A model generated the notes under the pieces. It was not told the DNA's origin, did no database searches, and saw only the letters and a list, made by a program, of their open reading frames with translations. The position numbers were made by a program, and so were the translations under genes. Of a stretch of DNA of 64,000 nt, positions 45,426 through 55,886 are shown in pieces (positions within the stretch are counted from its first letter, which is position 1; each line of letters starts with the position of its first letter). The DNA is from Arsenicicoccus dermatophilus (lineage in GTDB: Bacteria; Actinomycetota; Actinomycetes; Actinomycetales; Dermatophilaceae), in contig NZ_JAKZHU010000001.1 in the NCBI RefSeq assembly GCF_022568795.1, forward strand, positions 1,178,001-1,242,000, written 5' to 3'.

Positions 45426-47288
45426 CTACTCGGCGAACTGGGTGCGGTAGAGCTCGGCGTAGAGCCCGCCGCGGGCGAGCAGCTCGGCGTGGCTGCCCTG
45501 CTCGGCGACGCGGCCGCCCTCGACGACGAGGATCACGTCGGCACCGCGGATGGTGGACAGCCGGTGGGCGATCACCAGGGCGGTGCGCCCGTGCAGGGCC
45601 GTGTCGAGCGCGCGCTGCACCGCGGCCTCGGACTCGCTGTCCAGGTGCGCGGTGGCCTCGTCGAGGATCACCAGACCGGGGCTCTTGAGCAGCAGCCGGG
45701 CGATGGCGAGGCGTTGCTTCTCCCCGCCGGACAGCCGGTGGCCGCGGTCGCCGACGACCGTGTCCAGGCCCTCCGGCAGTCTCCGCACCAGCTCGGCGAC
45801 CTGCGCCGCCTCCAGCGCGGCCCACACGTCCGCCTCCGCGACACCGGGCCGGGCGTAGTCGAGGTTGGCCCGGATCGTGTCGTGGAAGAGGTGCGCCTCC
45901 TGGGTGACCATGCCGACGACGTCGTGCAGCGAGTCGAAGGACGCCTCGCGCAGGTCGACGCCGCCCACCCGGATCACCCCCGAGGTGGGGTCGTAGAGCC
46001 GCGCCACCAGCGAGGTGATCGTGGTCTTGCCGGCGCCGCTCGGCCCGACGAGCGCGACCAGCTGGCCCGGCTCGACGTGGAAGGTCACGCCGCGCAGCAC
46101 CTCACCGCCCGCCGCCCGGTCGCCGGTGGCTCCGCCCTGCTCCAGGGACTCCAGGGAGATCTCGTCGGCCCCGGGATAGCGGAACACGACGTCGTCGAAG
46201 TCGACGGCCACGGCGCGGTCCGGGATCGCCGCCGGGTGGGCGGCCTCGCGCACCAGCGGCTGCAGGTCGAGCACCTCGAAGACCCGCTCGAAGCTCACCA
46301 GAGCCGTCATCACGTCGACCCGGACGTTGGACAGCTGGGTGAGCGGGCCGTAGAGCCGGCCGAGCAGCGCGGCCAGCGCGAGCAGGGCGCCCACGGACAG
46401 GGACCGGTCGATCGCCATGAGTCCGCCGAGGCCGTAGACCAGCGCGGTCGCCAGCGCCGCGACGAAGGTCAGCCCGGTGAAGAAGAAGGTGCGGTTGAGC
46501 GCGATCTTGATGCCGATGTCGCGGACCCGGCCGGCGCGCGCGGCATACTCCCGGGCCTCGTCTCCCGGCCGCCCGAAGAGCTTGACCAGCAGGGCACCGG
46601 CGACGTTGAACCGCTCGGTCATCCGGGTGCCGAGCTCGGCGTTGAGCCCCATCGACTCGCGCGACAGACCCGCGAGCCGGCGCCCCATGAGCCGCGCCGG
46701 CACCAGGAAGACCGGCAGCAGCGCGACCGCCGCCAGCGTGAGCACCCAGGACTTGCTGGCCATCGCCACGAGGATGAACGCGACCGACACGACGTTGCTG
46801 ACGGTCGAGGACAGGATGGTGGTGAAGGCCTGCTGCGCGCCGATGACGTCGGAGTTGAGACGGGTGACCAGCGCCCCGGTCTGCGCGCGGGTGAAGAACG
46901 CGATCGGCTGGGCCAGGACGTGGCTGAACACCTGGGTGCGCAGGTCGTAGATGAGCCCCTCGCCGATCCGCGCCGAGAACCACCGCTGCGCCAGGGCGAG
47001 GACGGCGTTGAGCACCGCGATGCCCGCGACGACCAGCGCGAGCGTGACCACGACCCGGCGGTCGCCGGGCAGCACGCCCTCGTCGACGATCCTGCCCAGC
47101 AGCAGCGGGGTCGCGACCACGAGGGCGGAGTCGAGCAGGATCAGGACGAGGAACACCGCGATCGGCGTGCGGAAGGGCTTGGCGTAGCCCAGGACCCGCC
47201 GCGCCGTCCCGGGCGCCAGCTTGCGGTCCTTGACCGAGGCGTCCTTGGTCAGCGACCGCATCATCTGCCAGCCGCCCGGCATGCTCAT
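45426..47288 (-). CDS. ABC exporter half-transporter (TMD-NBD)
   Basis: 620 residues: six membrane helices in the first 330 residues (KPFRTPIAVFLVLILLDSAL and so on), then an ATPase with Walker A LVGPSGAGKTTITSLVARLYDP, signature RLSGGEKQRLAIARLLLKSPGL, Walker B VILDEATAHLDSES. As a single TMD-NBD unit it should work as a homodimer; type IV (MsbA/lipid or drug) exporter fold. GAGGTG precedes the ATG. The enoyl-CoA hydratase gene lies 52 bp upstream in the same direction, possibly co-transcribed. Confidence 0.93.
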   Translation of the reverse strand: MSMPGGWQMMRSLTKDASVKDRKLAPGTARRVLGYAKPFRTPIAVFLVLILLDSALVVATPLLLGRIVDEGVLPGDRRVVVTLALVVAGIAVLNAVLALAQRWFSARIGEGLIYDLRTQVFSHVLAQPIAFFTRAQTGALVTRLNSDVIGAQQAFTTILSSTVSNVVSVAFILVAMASKSWVLTLAAVALLPVFLVPARLMGRRLAGLSRESMGLNAELGTRMTERFNVAGALLVKLFGRPGDEAREYAARAGRVRDIGIKIALNRTFFFTGLTFVAALATALVYGLGGLMAIDRSLSVGALLALAALLGRLYGPLTQLSNVRVDVMTALVSFERVFEVLDLQPLVREAAHPAAIPDRAVAVDFDDVVFRYPGADEISLESLEQGGATGDRAAGGEVLRGVTFHVEPGQLVALVGPSGAGKTTITSLVARLYDPTSGVIRVGGVDLREASFDSLHDVVGMVTQEAHLFHDTIRANLDYARPGVAEADVWAALEAAQVAELVRRLPEGLDTVVGDRGHRLSGGEKQRLAIARLLLKSPGLVILDEATAHLDSESEAAVQRALDTALHGRTALVIAHRLSTIRGADVILVVEGGRVAEQGSHAELLARGGLYAELYRTQFAE

Positions 47289-47340
47289 CGCGTCACCTCA
47301 GGGGCGTGCGCAGCCGGGTCGTTCAACCGCCGTATGCCGG

Positions 47341-48219
47341 TCAACCGCGTCCACCCTCCCCACTGGCCTCGGCCCGCGCCGCCACCTGCGGCTGCCCGCC
47401 CACCTGGGCCCCGGCAGGGGGCCCGACCTGAGCCGGCGGCTGCCCGCCGGCGTGGGCCCGGGCGAGGGCGGCGAGACGCCGGACCTGGGCCTCCCGCTCG
47501 ACCCGCAGCTGGGTGTCGAGGTCGGCGTCGACCGCGGAGGCCAGCAGCGGCTTGAGCTCGCGCAGCGCCCCGGCGGGTGCCTCGAGGAGGGCGGTGACCA
47601 GGTCGTCGGTGGTGGCGTCCAGCTCGGGGCGCGGGACGACCACGGTGGCCAGGCCGATCGCCTGGGACTCGGCGCCGCCCACGACGCGGCCGGTCGCGCA
47701 GATCTCCAGCGCCCGGGCGAGCCCGACGAGCCGGACCAGGGGGCGGGTGCCGCCCAGGTCGGGCACCAGCCCCAGGCCGGTCTCCCGCATCGCGAAGGCC
47801 ACGTCGTCGGCGCACACCCGCAGGTCGGCGGCCAGCGCGAGCTGGAAGCCAGCCCCGATCGCGTGCCCCTGGACGGCGGCGACCACCGTCTGCGGGATCT
47901 CCTGCCACACCCGGAAGGCACGCTGGAAGCCCGCGATCGCCTCGGCCGCCCCCGCCGGGTCACCCACGGCCAGGCGCACCAGGTCCGGCTCTCCCGGCAT
48001 ACCTCCTGGCGCCAGCAGGCCGCGGTGCAGCCCGGCGGAGAAGCTCTCCCCCTCGGCCCGCAGCACCACCACGCGCACCGCCTCGGGCAGCTGCTCCCCC
48101 ACCTCGGCGAGGGCGGCCCACAGCGAGGGGGTCTGGGCATTGCGCTCGGCCGGGTTGGCGAGCGTCACCGTCAGGACCGGGCCGTCGGTGTCGACGCGCA
48201 GGTGCGGGTGCTGGGCCAT
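47341..48219 (-). CDS. Enoyl-CoA hydratase/isomerase family protein
   Basis: 292-residue crotonase-fold protein: VLTVTLANPAERNAQTPSLWAALAEVGEQL, the oxyanion-hole region LRAEGESFSAGLHRGLL and AVQGHAIGAGFQLALAADLRVCADD, and ETGLGLVPDLGGTRPLVRL. The crotonase oxyanion Gly-Ala and the acidic catalytic residues resemble the hydratase group, but substrate cannot be told. TAGGGT lies 6 nt before the ATG (leaderless). The C-terminal 40 residues are an Ala/Gly/Pro-rich extension. Confidence 0.88.
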   Translation of the reverse strand: MAQHPHLRVDTDGPVLTVTLANPAERNAQTPSLWAALAEVGEQLPEAVRVVVLRAEGESFSAGLHRGLLAPGGMPGEPDLVRLAVGDPAGAAEAIAGFQRAFRVWQEIPQTVVAAVQGHAIGAGFQLALAADLRVCADDVAFAMRETGLGLVPDLGGTRPLVRLVGLARALEICATGRVVGGAESQAIGLATVVVPRPELDATTDDLVTALLEAPAGALRELKPLLASAVDADLDTQLRVEREAQVRRLAALARAHAGGQPPAQVGPPAGAQVGGQPQVAARAEASGEGGRG

Positions 48220-48298
48220 GGCGTCACCCTAGTCCGACCTGCCGACATACCCCCCGGTGCCCGCGAGGGGCCGCACCCAGCCAGGCAGCATCGCCGGA

Positions 48299-49897
<1,599 letters not shown>

Positions 49898-50057
49898 GTG
49901 TGGGGTCCTTCGTGAGGGGTTCGTCTGGCAGGTCCCGAGGATGGGTAACAGGTCGTGAGCAATCACCCCCGGTTGACCTCGGCGCGCGAGGCAGCCGAGT
50001 TAGTCTACGGCCACGTTTGCCGGACCAGTCAGGCGTCCGCACGAGTCAGGAGCAAGG

Positions 50058-50978
50058 ATGAGCTTCAACGACGATGCCCAGTTCGACACCAGTCAGGTCG
50101 AGCGGGGCGGTGGCGGCGGTGGTATGAGCCCCGGGGGCATGATCGTCGGTGGTGGTGGCGGCCTCGGCCTCCTCGGTCTGATCATCGTGCTGCTGCTCAA
50201 CATGTGCGGCGGCGGCAACGTCAGCCTCCCGTCCACCGGCAGCGCGGGCCAGCAGGGCGCCGGCACCGGCAGCGCCGCGGACCTCGACCGCTGCAAGACC
50301 GGCGCCCAGGGCAACACCGACGTCGAGTGCCGCGTGGTCGGCACCGTCAACTCCGTCCAGGCCTACTGGAAGAAGGCCCTGCCCGAGCAGGCCGGCCGCC
50401 AGTACGTCCCGGCCAAGACCAACCTCTACCAGGGCCAGACCCGCTCCGCGTGCGGCACCGCCTCCAACCAGGTCGGCCCGTTCTACTGCCCCACCGACCG
50501 CAAGGTCTACATCGACGCCTCCTTCTTCAAGCTGCTGAGCACCCAGTTCGGCGCCGACGACGGTGCGCTCGCGCAGGAGTACGTCGTGGCCCACGAGTAC
50601 GGCCACCACATCGAGAACCAGCTCGGCCTGCTGCAGAAGGCCCAGCAGGACCCGCAGGGCCCGCAGTCCGGCGGCGTCCGCATCGAGCTCATGGCCGACT
50701 GCCTCGCCGGCATGTGGGCCAAGGACGCCAGCACCACCCAGGACGCCCAGGGCCGCACCCTCATCAAGCCGCTGTCCGAGAAGGACATCAACTCCGCGCT
50801 GTCCGCCGCCAAGTCCGTCGGTGACGACCACATCCAGTCCACGATGGGCTCCGGCCAGGTCAACCCCGAGTCCTGGACCCACGGCTCCTCCGAGGCCCGC
50901 CAGCGCTGGTTCCTCAAGGGCTACCAGCAGGGCAGCCTGCAGACCTGCAACACCTTCGCCGTCGACCGGGTCGAGTGA
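50058..50978 (+). CDS. Neutral zinc metallopeptidase (YpfJ type)
   Basis: 306 residues. A Gly-rich head is followed by one membrane anchor (LGLLGLIIVLLLNMCGGG) and an extracellular domain with the metal motif VVAHEYGHHIENQLGL (HExxHH, near residues 179-185) and the glutamate-bearing RIELMADCLAGMWA. This is the bacterial YpfJ/neutral-zinc metallopeptidase family; the substrate is unknown. AGGAGC precedes the ATG. Confidence 0.93.
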   Translation: MSFNDDAQFDTSQVERGGGGGGMSPGGMIVGGGGGLGLLGLIIVLLLNMCGGGNVSLPSTGSAGQQGAGTGSAADLDRCKTGAQGNTDVECRVVGTVNSVQAYWKKALPEQAGRQYVPAKTNLYQGQTRSACGTASNQVGPFYCPTDRKVYIDASFFKLLSTQFGADDGALAQEYVVAHEYGHHIENQLGLLQKAQQDPQGPQSGGVRIELMADCLAGMWAKDASTTQDAQGRTLIKPLSEKDINSALSAAKSVGDDHIQSTMGSGQVNPESWTHGSSEARQRWFLKGYQQGSLQTCNTFAVDRVE

Positions 50979-51085
50979 GCGCACCCCCACGACCACCCGT
51001 CCGCAGGCCCGATCCCGTCCCGGGGTCGGGCCTGCGGCTCGTCCCGAGGGGTCCCGGCGGCTCTGAGGTGCGAGAGCATGGCCGT

Positions 51086-51700
51086 ATGACGTCCCGCACC
51101 ATCGGCTTCGACCTCGACCAGACCCTCGTGGACACCCAGGAACGGATCGTGGGGTCCTTCCGCTCGGCGCTGCGGGCCATGCAGCTGCCCGACGTCGACG
51201 CCGAGGCCTTCCGGCCCTGGTTCGGCTACCCGCTCGGGCAGATCCTGGCGCAGGTCTCCCCCGGCGCCGACGAGGCGGTGTTCACGCCGCTGTACCGGCA
51301 GGCCTACGACGTGGACCGGCCCGGCACCATCGCCCCCATGCCGGGCGCCGTCGAGGCGCTGGAGTGGCTGCACGCCAACGCTTTCCGGTCCTTCGTCGTC
51401 TCGGCCAAGAACACCCCGGCCGTCGAGGCCTCCCTCGCCGACGCCGGGCTGGCCCACCTGCTCGACGGCTTCCACGGCGACCTCTTCGGCGAGCAGAAGG
51501 CTATCCCGATCCGGCAGGAGGGAGCGGGGTTCTACGTCGGGGACCACATCGCCGACATGCACGCGGCGAGCCTGGCCGGAGCCGTCGGGATCGCCGTGGT
51601 CTCCGGGGGCCACGACGAGCACGCGCTGCGGGAAGCCGGCGCAGCCGCCGTCATACGGACCCTGGCCGAGCTGCCCGAGGTGCTCACCCGCCTCTCCTGA
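51086..51700 (+). CDS. HAD-family hydrolase
   Basis: 204 residues. Motif I IGFDLDQTLVDTQ, motif II SAKNTPAVEASLADAG, and motif III/IV GFYVGDHIADMHAASLAGA place it in the haloacid-dehalogenase superfamily near phosphoglycolate/phosphoserine-type phosphatases (Asp-x-Asp nucleophile present). Substrate is not assignable. An upstream in-frame region to 50975 exists but has no recognisable fold; the ATG at 51086 immediately precedes motif I. Positioned before the FMN riboswitch but not part of it. Confidence 0.88.
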   Translation: MTSRTIGFDLDQTLVDTQERIVGSFRSALRAMQLPDVDAEAFRPWFGYPLGQILAQVSPGADEAVFTPLYRQAYDVDRPGTIAPMPGAVEALEWLHANAFRSFVVSAKNTPAVEASLADAGLAHLLDGFHGDLFGEQKAIPIRQEGAGFYVGDHIADMHAASLAGAVGIAVVSGGHDEHALREAGAAAVIRTLAELPEVLTRLS

Positions 51701-51842
51701 CGCTCGCCGGCAGGGGCACGTCGCGAGGTTCGCGCGGCATGTCGCGACCACCAGGGGCACGTGGCAGAGACGGGGGGCTGCCCGGGTGGCGCCCGGCGGG
51801 ACGGCGACGGTCGCCCCGCCCGCCTGTGGCATCATGCGAGAT

Positions 51843-51972
51843 ACGTGCTCCGGGGTCGGTGCAATTCCGAGCCGGCGGTGACAGTCCGCGACCCGACCAC
51901 CTCTCGAGGTGGGCGGTTGACCTGGTGGAACTCCAGGACCGACGGTGAAAGTCCGGATGGGAGGCAGCACGA
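51843..51972 (+). ncRNA. FMN riboswitch (RFN element)
   Basis: The conserved blocks are in order: GGGGTCGGTGCAATTCCGA (51852-51870), GCCGGCGGTGACAGTCCGCG (51871-51890), GGAACTCCAGGACCGACGG (from 51928) and TGAAAGTCCGGATGGGAGGC (about 51946-51965). They fold into the six-stem FMN aptamer. It sits upstream of ribD, with a perfect 8-bp hairpin near the ribosome site, so FMN should repress translation or transcription of the rib genes. Confidence 0.95.
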
Positions 51973-52064
51973 GAGGGCCCGCCAGGGTGCCTCGACGCAG
52001 GGTGACCTGCGGCGCGTCCGCGTGCCGCCCGGTCGCCCGTCGCCGTCGTCCCCGGAGCTCGCGA

Positions 52065-52082
52065 GGCGAGCACCTGCTCGCC
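52065..52082 (+). promoter_or_regulatory. Hairpin between FMN aptamer and ribD
   Basis: GGCGAGCA (52065-52072) pairs with TGCTCGCC (52075-52082), ending 11 bases before the ribD ribosome binding site GGAGAG (52093-52098). It is a candidate expression-platform stem of the riboswitch (terminator or start-site masking). Not proven. Confidence 0.45.
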
Positions 52083-52103
52083 CGACGAGCACGGAGAGAG
52101 ACG

Positions 52104-53156
52104 ATGGACGACCGCACCACCGACCACGAGACGCCCGAGCGGGACGTGCTGCTCCTGCGGCGTGCCGTCGGCCTCGCCACCCGCGGACCGGCCGTCGACC
52201 CCAACCCCCGGGTCGGCTGCGTCCTCGTGGCCGCCGACGGCGAGGTGATCGGCGAGGGCTGGCACCGCGGCGCGGGCACGCCGCACGCCGAGACCGCCGC
52301 CCTGGCCGACGCGCTCGCGGCGGGCCACGAGACCCGCGGCGCCACCGCCTATGTCTCCCTCGAGCCGTGCAACCACACCGGCCGCACCGGCCCGTGCGCC
52401 GAGGCCCTGGTCGAGGCGCGCGTGGCTCGGGTGGTGTATGCCGCCGCCGACCCCTCCCCTCTCGCTGCCGGGGGCGCCGACACCCTCCGGGCCGCAGGCA
52501 TCGCCACCGACCTGGTCCCGGTCGCCGAGGCGACGGGCCTCAACCCGTGGTTCGACCACGCCGCGCGCACCGGGCGGCCCTTCGTCACCTGGAAGCTCGC
52601 CGCCACCCTCGACGGGCGCAGCGCCGCCGCCGACGGCACCAGCCGCTGGATCACCGGCCCGGCCGCCCGCGAGGACGTGCACCGGCTGCGCGCGACCGCG
52701 GGTGCCGTGGTCGTCGGGACCGGCACCGCCCTGGCCGACGACCCGCACCTGACGGTCCGCCACGACGGCGTCCTCGCCGAGCAGCAGCCGCTGCGCGTGG
52801 TCGTCGGCTCGCGCGAGCTGCCGCGCACCGCACGGGTGCTCGACGACGCGGCTCCGACTCTCCTGCTCCCCCACCAGGATCCGGCCCAGACCCTGGCCGA
52901 GCTGCACGCCCGCGGCATACGTCACGTCTGGCTCGAGGGCGGGCCCGCTCTCGGATCCGCCTGGCTGGCAGCAGGACTCGTCGACCGGGTGATCGCCTAC
53001 GTCGCGCCCGTGCTGCTGGGGGCAGGCTCCCCCGCCGTCGCCGACCTCGGCGTCACCACCATGGCCGAGGCCGTGCACCTGACCACCACCGACGTGACCG
53101 TGCTCGACGGCGACGTGCGGATCACCATGACCCCCAACCCGATCGGAGGGTGCTGA
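52104..53156 (+). CDS. ribD: Bifunctional riboflavin deaminase/reductase
   Basis: Second and third steps of riboflavin synthesis. 350 residues: N-terminal deaminase with DPNPRVGCVLV, the zinc motif HAETAAL and EPCNHTGRTGPCAEAL (HAE ... PC-x8-C), then a reductase domain starting at about 150 (TWKLAATLDGRSAAADGTSRWITG). GGAGAG precedes the ATG. The stop overlaps the ATG of ribBA (TGATG). The riboswitch lies 130 bp upstream. Confidence 0.96.
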   Translation: MDDRTTDHETPERDVLLLRRAVGLATRGPAVDPNPRVGCVLVAADGEVIGEGWHRGAGTPHAETAALADALAAGHETRGATAYVSLEPCNHTGRTGPCAEALVEARVARVVYAAADPSPLAAGGADTLRAAGIATDLVPVAEATGLNPWFDHAARTGRPFVTWKLAATLDGRSAAADGTSRWITGPAAREDVHRLRATAGAVVVGTGTALADDPHLTVRHDGVLAEQQPLRVVVGSRELPRTARVLDDAAPTLLLPHQDPAQTLAELHARGIRHVWLEGGPALGSAWLAAGLVDRVIAYVAPVLLGAGSPAVADLGVTTMAEAVHLTTTDVTVLDGDVRITMTPNPIGGC

Positions 53157-54415
53157 TGCACACCGAGTCCCCCATCGAGGAGGCCCTGCAGGCGCTGCGC
53201 GAGGGCCGGCCGGTGCTCGTCCTGGACGACGTCGACCGCGAGAACGAGGGCGACGTCGTGGTCGCCGCGCAGACCGTCACCACCGAGTGGCTCGCGTGGA
53301 CGATCCGGCACTCCTCCGGCTACGTCTGCGCGCCGATGACCGAGGAGCGCGCCGACCGACTGGCTCTGCCGCTCATGGTCGCCCGCAACGAGGACAGCCT
53401 GCGCACGGCCTACACCGTCACCGTCGACGCCGCGGCGGGCGTGACCACGGGGATCAGCGCCGCCGACCGCACCCGCACCCTGCACGTGCTCGCCGACCCG
53501 GCCTCCGAGCCCACCGACCTGGTCCGCCCCGGCCACGTGGTGCCGCTGCGCGCCCGCGACGGCGGGGTGCTCGTGCGCCGCGGCCACACCGAGGCCTCGG
53601 TCGACCTGTGCCGCCTCGCCGGCCTGGAGCCCGTCGCCGCGATCGGCGAGCTGGTCCACGACAGCGGCGAGATGATGCGCACCCCAGAGGTGTTCGCGCT
53701 GGGCGCCGAGCTCGGGCTGCCCGTCGTCACCATCGCCTCGCTGGTCCGCCACCGGGAGCGCCACGACCGGGTCCGGCTGGCCGCGCGCACCACGCTCCCC
53801 ACCCGCCACGGGGCGTTCACGGCCTACGGCTACGAGGACCTCCTGACCGGCGCCGAGCACGTGGCCCTGGTGAGTCCCCTCGGCCTGCCAGGAGAGTCGC
53901 CGATCGTCCGGGTGCACTCGGAGTGCCTGACCGGTGATGCCTTCGGGTCGCTGCGGTGCGACTGCGGGCCCCAGCTCGACCAAGCCCTGGCGCGGGTCGC
54001 GGCCGAGGGCGGTGCGGTCGTCTACGTCCGCGGGCACGAGGGGCGCGGCGTCGGGCTGCTCGCCAAGCTCGCGGCCTATCACCAGCAGGACGAGGGCGCC
54101 GACACCGTGGACGCCCAGACCCGGCTCGGGCTGCCGGTCGACGCGCGGGAGTATGCCGGTGCGGCTGCGGTCCTGCACCACCTCGGCCTCACCCGGGTCC
54201 GGCTGATCACCAACAACCCCGACAAGGTCACGTCCCTGACCGACGCCGGCATCGAGGTCGCCGCCGTGGAGCCCTCGCTCGTGCCGCCCAACCCGGCCAA
54301 CGCGGCCTACCTGCGCACCAAGCGCACCCGCATGGGCCACCTGCTGCCCGCCGACCCCCCCGTCGTCCAGCCCGACGACGCCCACCTCGCACCCACGCTC
54401 GCCCAGGAGGCATGA
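53156..54415 (+). CDS. ribBA: Bifunctional 3,4-dihydroxy-2-butanone-4-phosphate synthase/GTP cyclohydrolase II
   Basis: Feeds both branches of riboflavin synthesis. 419 residues: RibB half with [18 protein letters not shown] and [13 protein letters not shown]; RibA half with the zinc cysteines [18 protein letters not shown] and [12 protein letters not shown]. Both active-site sets are intact. ribBA overlaps ribD by one base. The riboflavin synthase gene usually between ribD and ribBA in actinobacterial operons is absent. Confidence 0.97.
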   Translation: MHTESPIEEALQALREGRPVLVLDDVDRENEGDVVVAAQTVTTEWLAWTIRHSSGYVCAPMTEERADRLALPLMVARNEDSLRTAYTVTVDAAAGVTTGISAADRTRTLHVLADPASEPTDLVRPGHVVPLRARDGGVLVRRGHTEASVDLCRLAGLEPVAAIGELVHDSGEMMRTPEVFALGAELGLPVVTIASLVRHRERHDRVRLAARTTLPTRHGAFTAYGYEDLLTGAEHVALVSPLGLPGESPIVRVHSECLTGDAFGSLRCDCGPQLDQALARVAAEGGAVVYVRGHEGRGVGLLAKLAAYHQQDEGADTVDAQTRLGLPVDAREYAGAAAVLHHLGLTRVRLITNNPDKVTSLTDAGIEVAAVEPSLVPPNPANAAYLRTKRTRMGHLLPADPPVVQPDDAHLAPTLAQEA

Positions 54416-54416
54416 C

Positions 54417-54893
54417 ATGGCCGGACACGGCTCCCCCACCCTCACCGTCGACGGCAGCGGCCTGCGCGTCGCGATCGTCGCGTCCTCGTGGCACGACCAG
54501 GTGATGGACGGACTGATCGACGGGGCGCGCCGCGGCTGCGCCGACGCCGGCATCGACCGACCCGAGATCGTCCGCGTGCCAGGCACCTTCGAGCTGTCCG
54601 TGGCCTGCGCCCGGCTGGCGCCGCGGTATGACGCGCTGGTCGCCCTCGGCGTGGTGATCCGGGGCGGAACCCCGCACTTCGACTACGTGTGCAGCGCCGC
54701 CACCCAGGGGCTGACCGAGGTGTCCGTGCGCACCGGCGTGCCCGTCGGCTTCGGGGTGCTGACCTGCGACGACGACGCCCAGGCGGTCGACCGTGCGGGG
54801 CTGCCCGGGTCGCGGGAGGACAAGGGCCACGAGGCCGCCACCGCGGCGATCGCGATGGCGGTCACCCTGCGCGACCTGGAGGCTCGCGCCTGA
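54417..54893 (+). CDS. ribH: 6,7-dimethyl-8-ribityllumazine synthase
   Basis: Condenses the RibA/RibD and RibB products. 158 residues with [34 protein letters not shown], and the ligand-site [15 protein letters not shown]. One base separates it from ribBA and an AGGAGG site is in the 3' end of ribBA (about 54405). It ends the operon before two hairpins. Confidence 0.96.
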   Translation: MAGHGSPTLTVDGSGLRVAIVASSWHDQVMDGLIDGARRGCADAGIDRPEIVRVPGTFELSVACARLAPRYDALVALGVVIRGGTPHFDYVCSAATQGLTEVSVRTGVPVGFGVLTCDDDAQAVDRAGLPGSREDKGHEAATAAIAMAVTLRDLEARA

Positions 54894-54968
54894 CCTGGCG
54901 GCGTTCCACCTGGCGGCGCCTGACCTGCTGCTCCTGAGCGGGTGGCCACGGAGGTGGCTGTCCTTCCC

Positions 54969-55004
54969 GGCACACCGCCGAGACGGACCCGGACGCGGTG
55001 TGCC
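54969..55004 (+). terminator. Terminator of the rib operon
   Basis: GGCACACCGC (54969-54978) pairs with GCGGTGTGCC (54995-55004), 76 bases after the ribH stop. A 10-bp perfect stem with a 16-nt loop. Confidence 0.6.
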
Positions 55005-55066
55005 CGGACCAGCGGCGTACCCGGTCCACGAGAGGCGGCCTGCTCGTCCGCCGACTCGGTTCCCGA

Positions 55067-55108
55067 CGAGGGCGACGGGAGGGCACCTGCGCCGTCCCGT
55101 CGCCCTCG
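55067..55108 (-). terminator. Terminator of the glyoxalase-like gene
   Basis: CGAGGGCGACGGGA (55067-55080) is a perfect 14-bp inverted repeat of 55095-55108, directly beside the minus-strand stop at 55110. Confidence 0.6.
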
Positions 55109-55109
55109 C

Positions 55110-55886
55110 TCAGCGGACCCGGGCCGCCGGACCCGGACGTGCAGCCACGACGCCCGACGGCTCGATCTCCCGCCTGGTCAGGCAGTAGGTCGTGCCGTCC
55201 GGCGCCCGCATCACGTGCCACCAGGGGTGCTCGGCCACGAAGTCGGCGCCCAGGCTCGTGTGCCGCGCCGTGGCCTGCTCGAGGCGCTCCTGCCGCTCCC
55301 CCACCGCGATGTCCAGGTGCCCGTGGACCGGCCCGCCGGAGTCGTCGAGCCGCTGCAGCAGGATGTGCATCGCGCTGGGGCGCGGCGGCTGCAGCACGAT
55401 CAGGTCGGCGCGGCGGGAGACCTGGTGGACCCGCCAGCTGGTCAGCGCGTTCCACCAGGTCAGCTCGAGGTCCCAGCGGTCGGCGGGGACGTCCACGCAG
55501 ACCTGGTCCAGCCGCTCGTCCGCCACCGGCGACGGCAGCACGGCCTCCCCGTCGTGGCCGACGCAGCACACCCCGAAGCCGCCGGGCGAGCGCAGCGCGA
55601 CGAACCCCGGCTCGTGGTGCACGACCGCGCCACCCGCGGCCTCGCCGACGGCGGCGAACGCCTCGGGATGGATGCAATGCAGGTCGACGTGCACGCCGGG
55701 CAGACCGGAGCCCACGTCCTGCAGCCGCAGGTGCGGGTCCCCGTCGCGGGGCAGGTAGGTCGAGAACTGGCCCTGGTGGCCGCGCACGGGCGACATCGTG
55801 GAGCCGGTCACCGCACTCCAGAAGTCCGCTGCCGCAGGCACCTTAGCGGTCGGCACGTCGACGAAGGCCGTCACCCACGCGATCAT
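55110..55886 (-). CDS. VOC (glyoxalase-like) family protein
   Basis: 258 residues built of two vicinal-oxygen-chelate halves: AWVTAFVDVPTAKVPAAADFWSAVTG-type N-half and VDVPADRWDLELTWWNALTSW in the middle, ending in HPWWHVMRAPDGTTYCLTRREI. Substrate unknown; members range from glyoxalase to resistance proteins. The ATG overlaps the TGA of the upstream hydrolase-DinB gene (55883-55886), so it is co-translated. Confidence 0.8.
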   Translation of the reverse strand: MIAWVTAFVDVPTAKVPAAADFWSAVTGSTMSPVRGHQGQFSTYLPRDGDPHLRLQDVGSGLPGVHVDLHCIHPEAFAAVGEAAGGAVVHHEPGFVALRSPGGFGVCCVGHDGEAVLPSPVADERLDQVCVDVPADRWDLELTWWNALTSWRVHQVSRRADLIVLQPPRPSAMHILLQRLDDSGGPVHGHLDIAVGERQERLEQATARHTSLGADFVAEHPWWHVMRAPDGTTYCLTRREIEPSGVVAARPGPAARVR

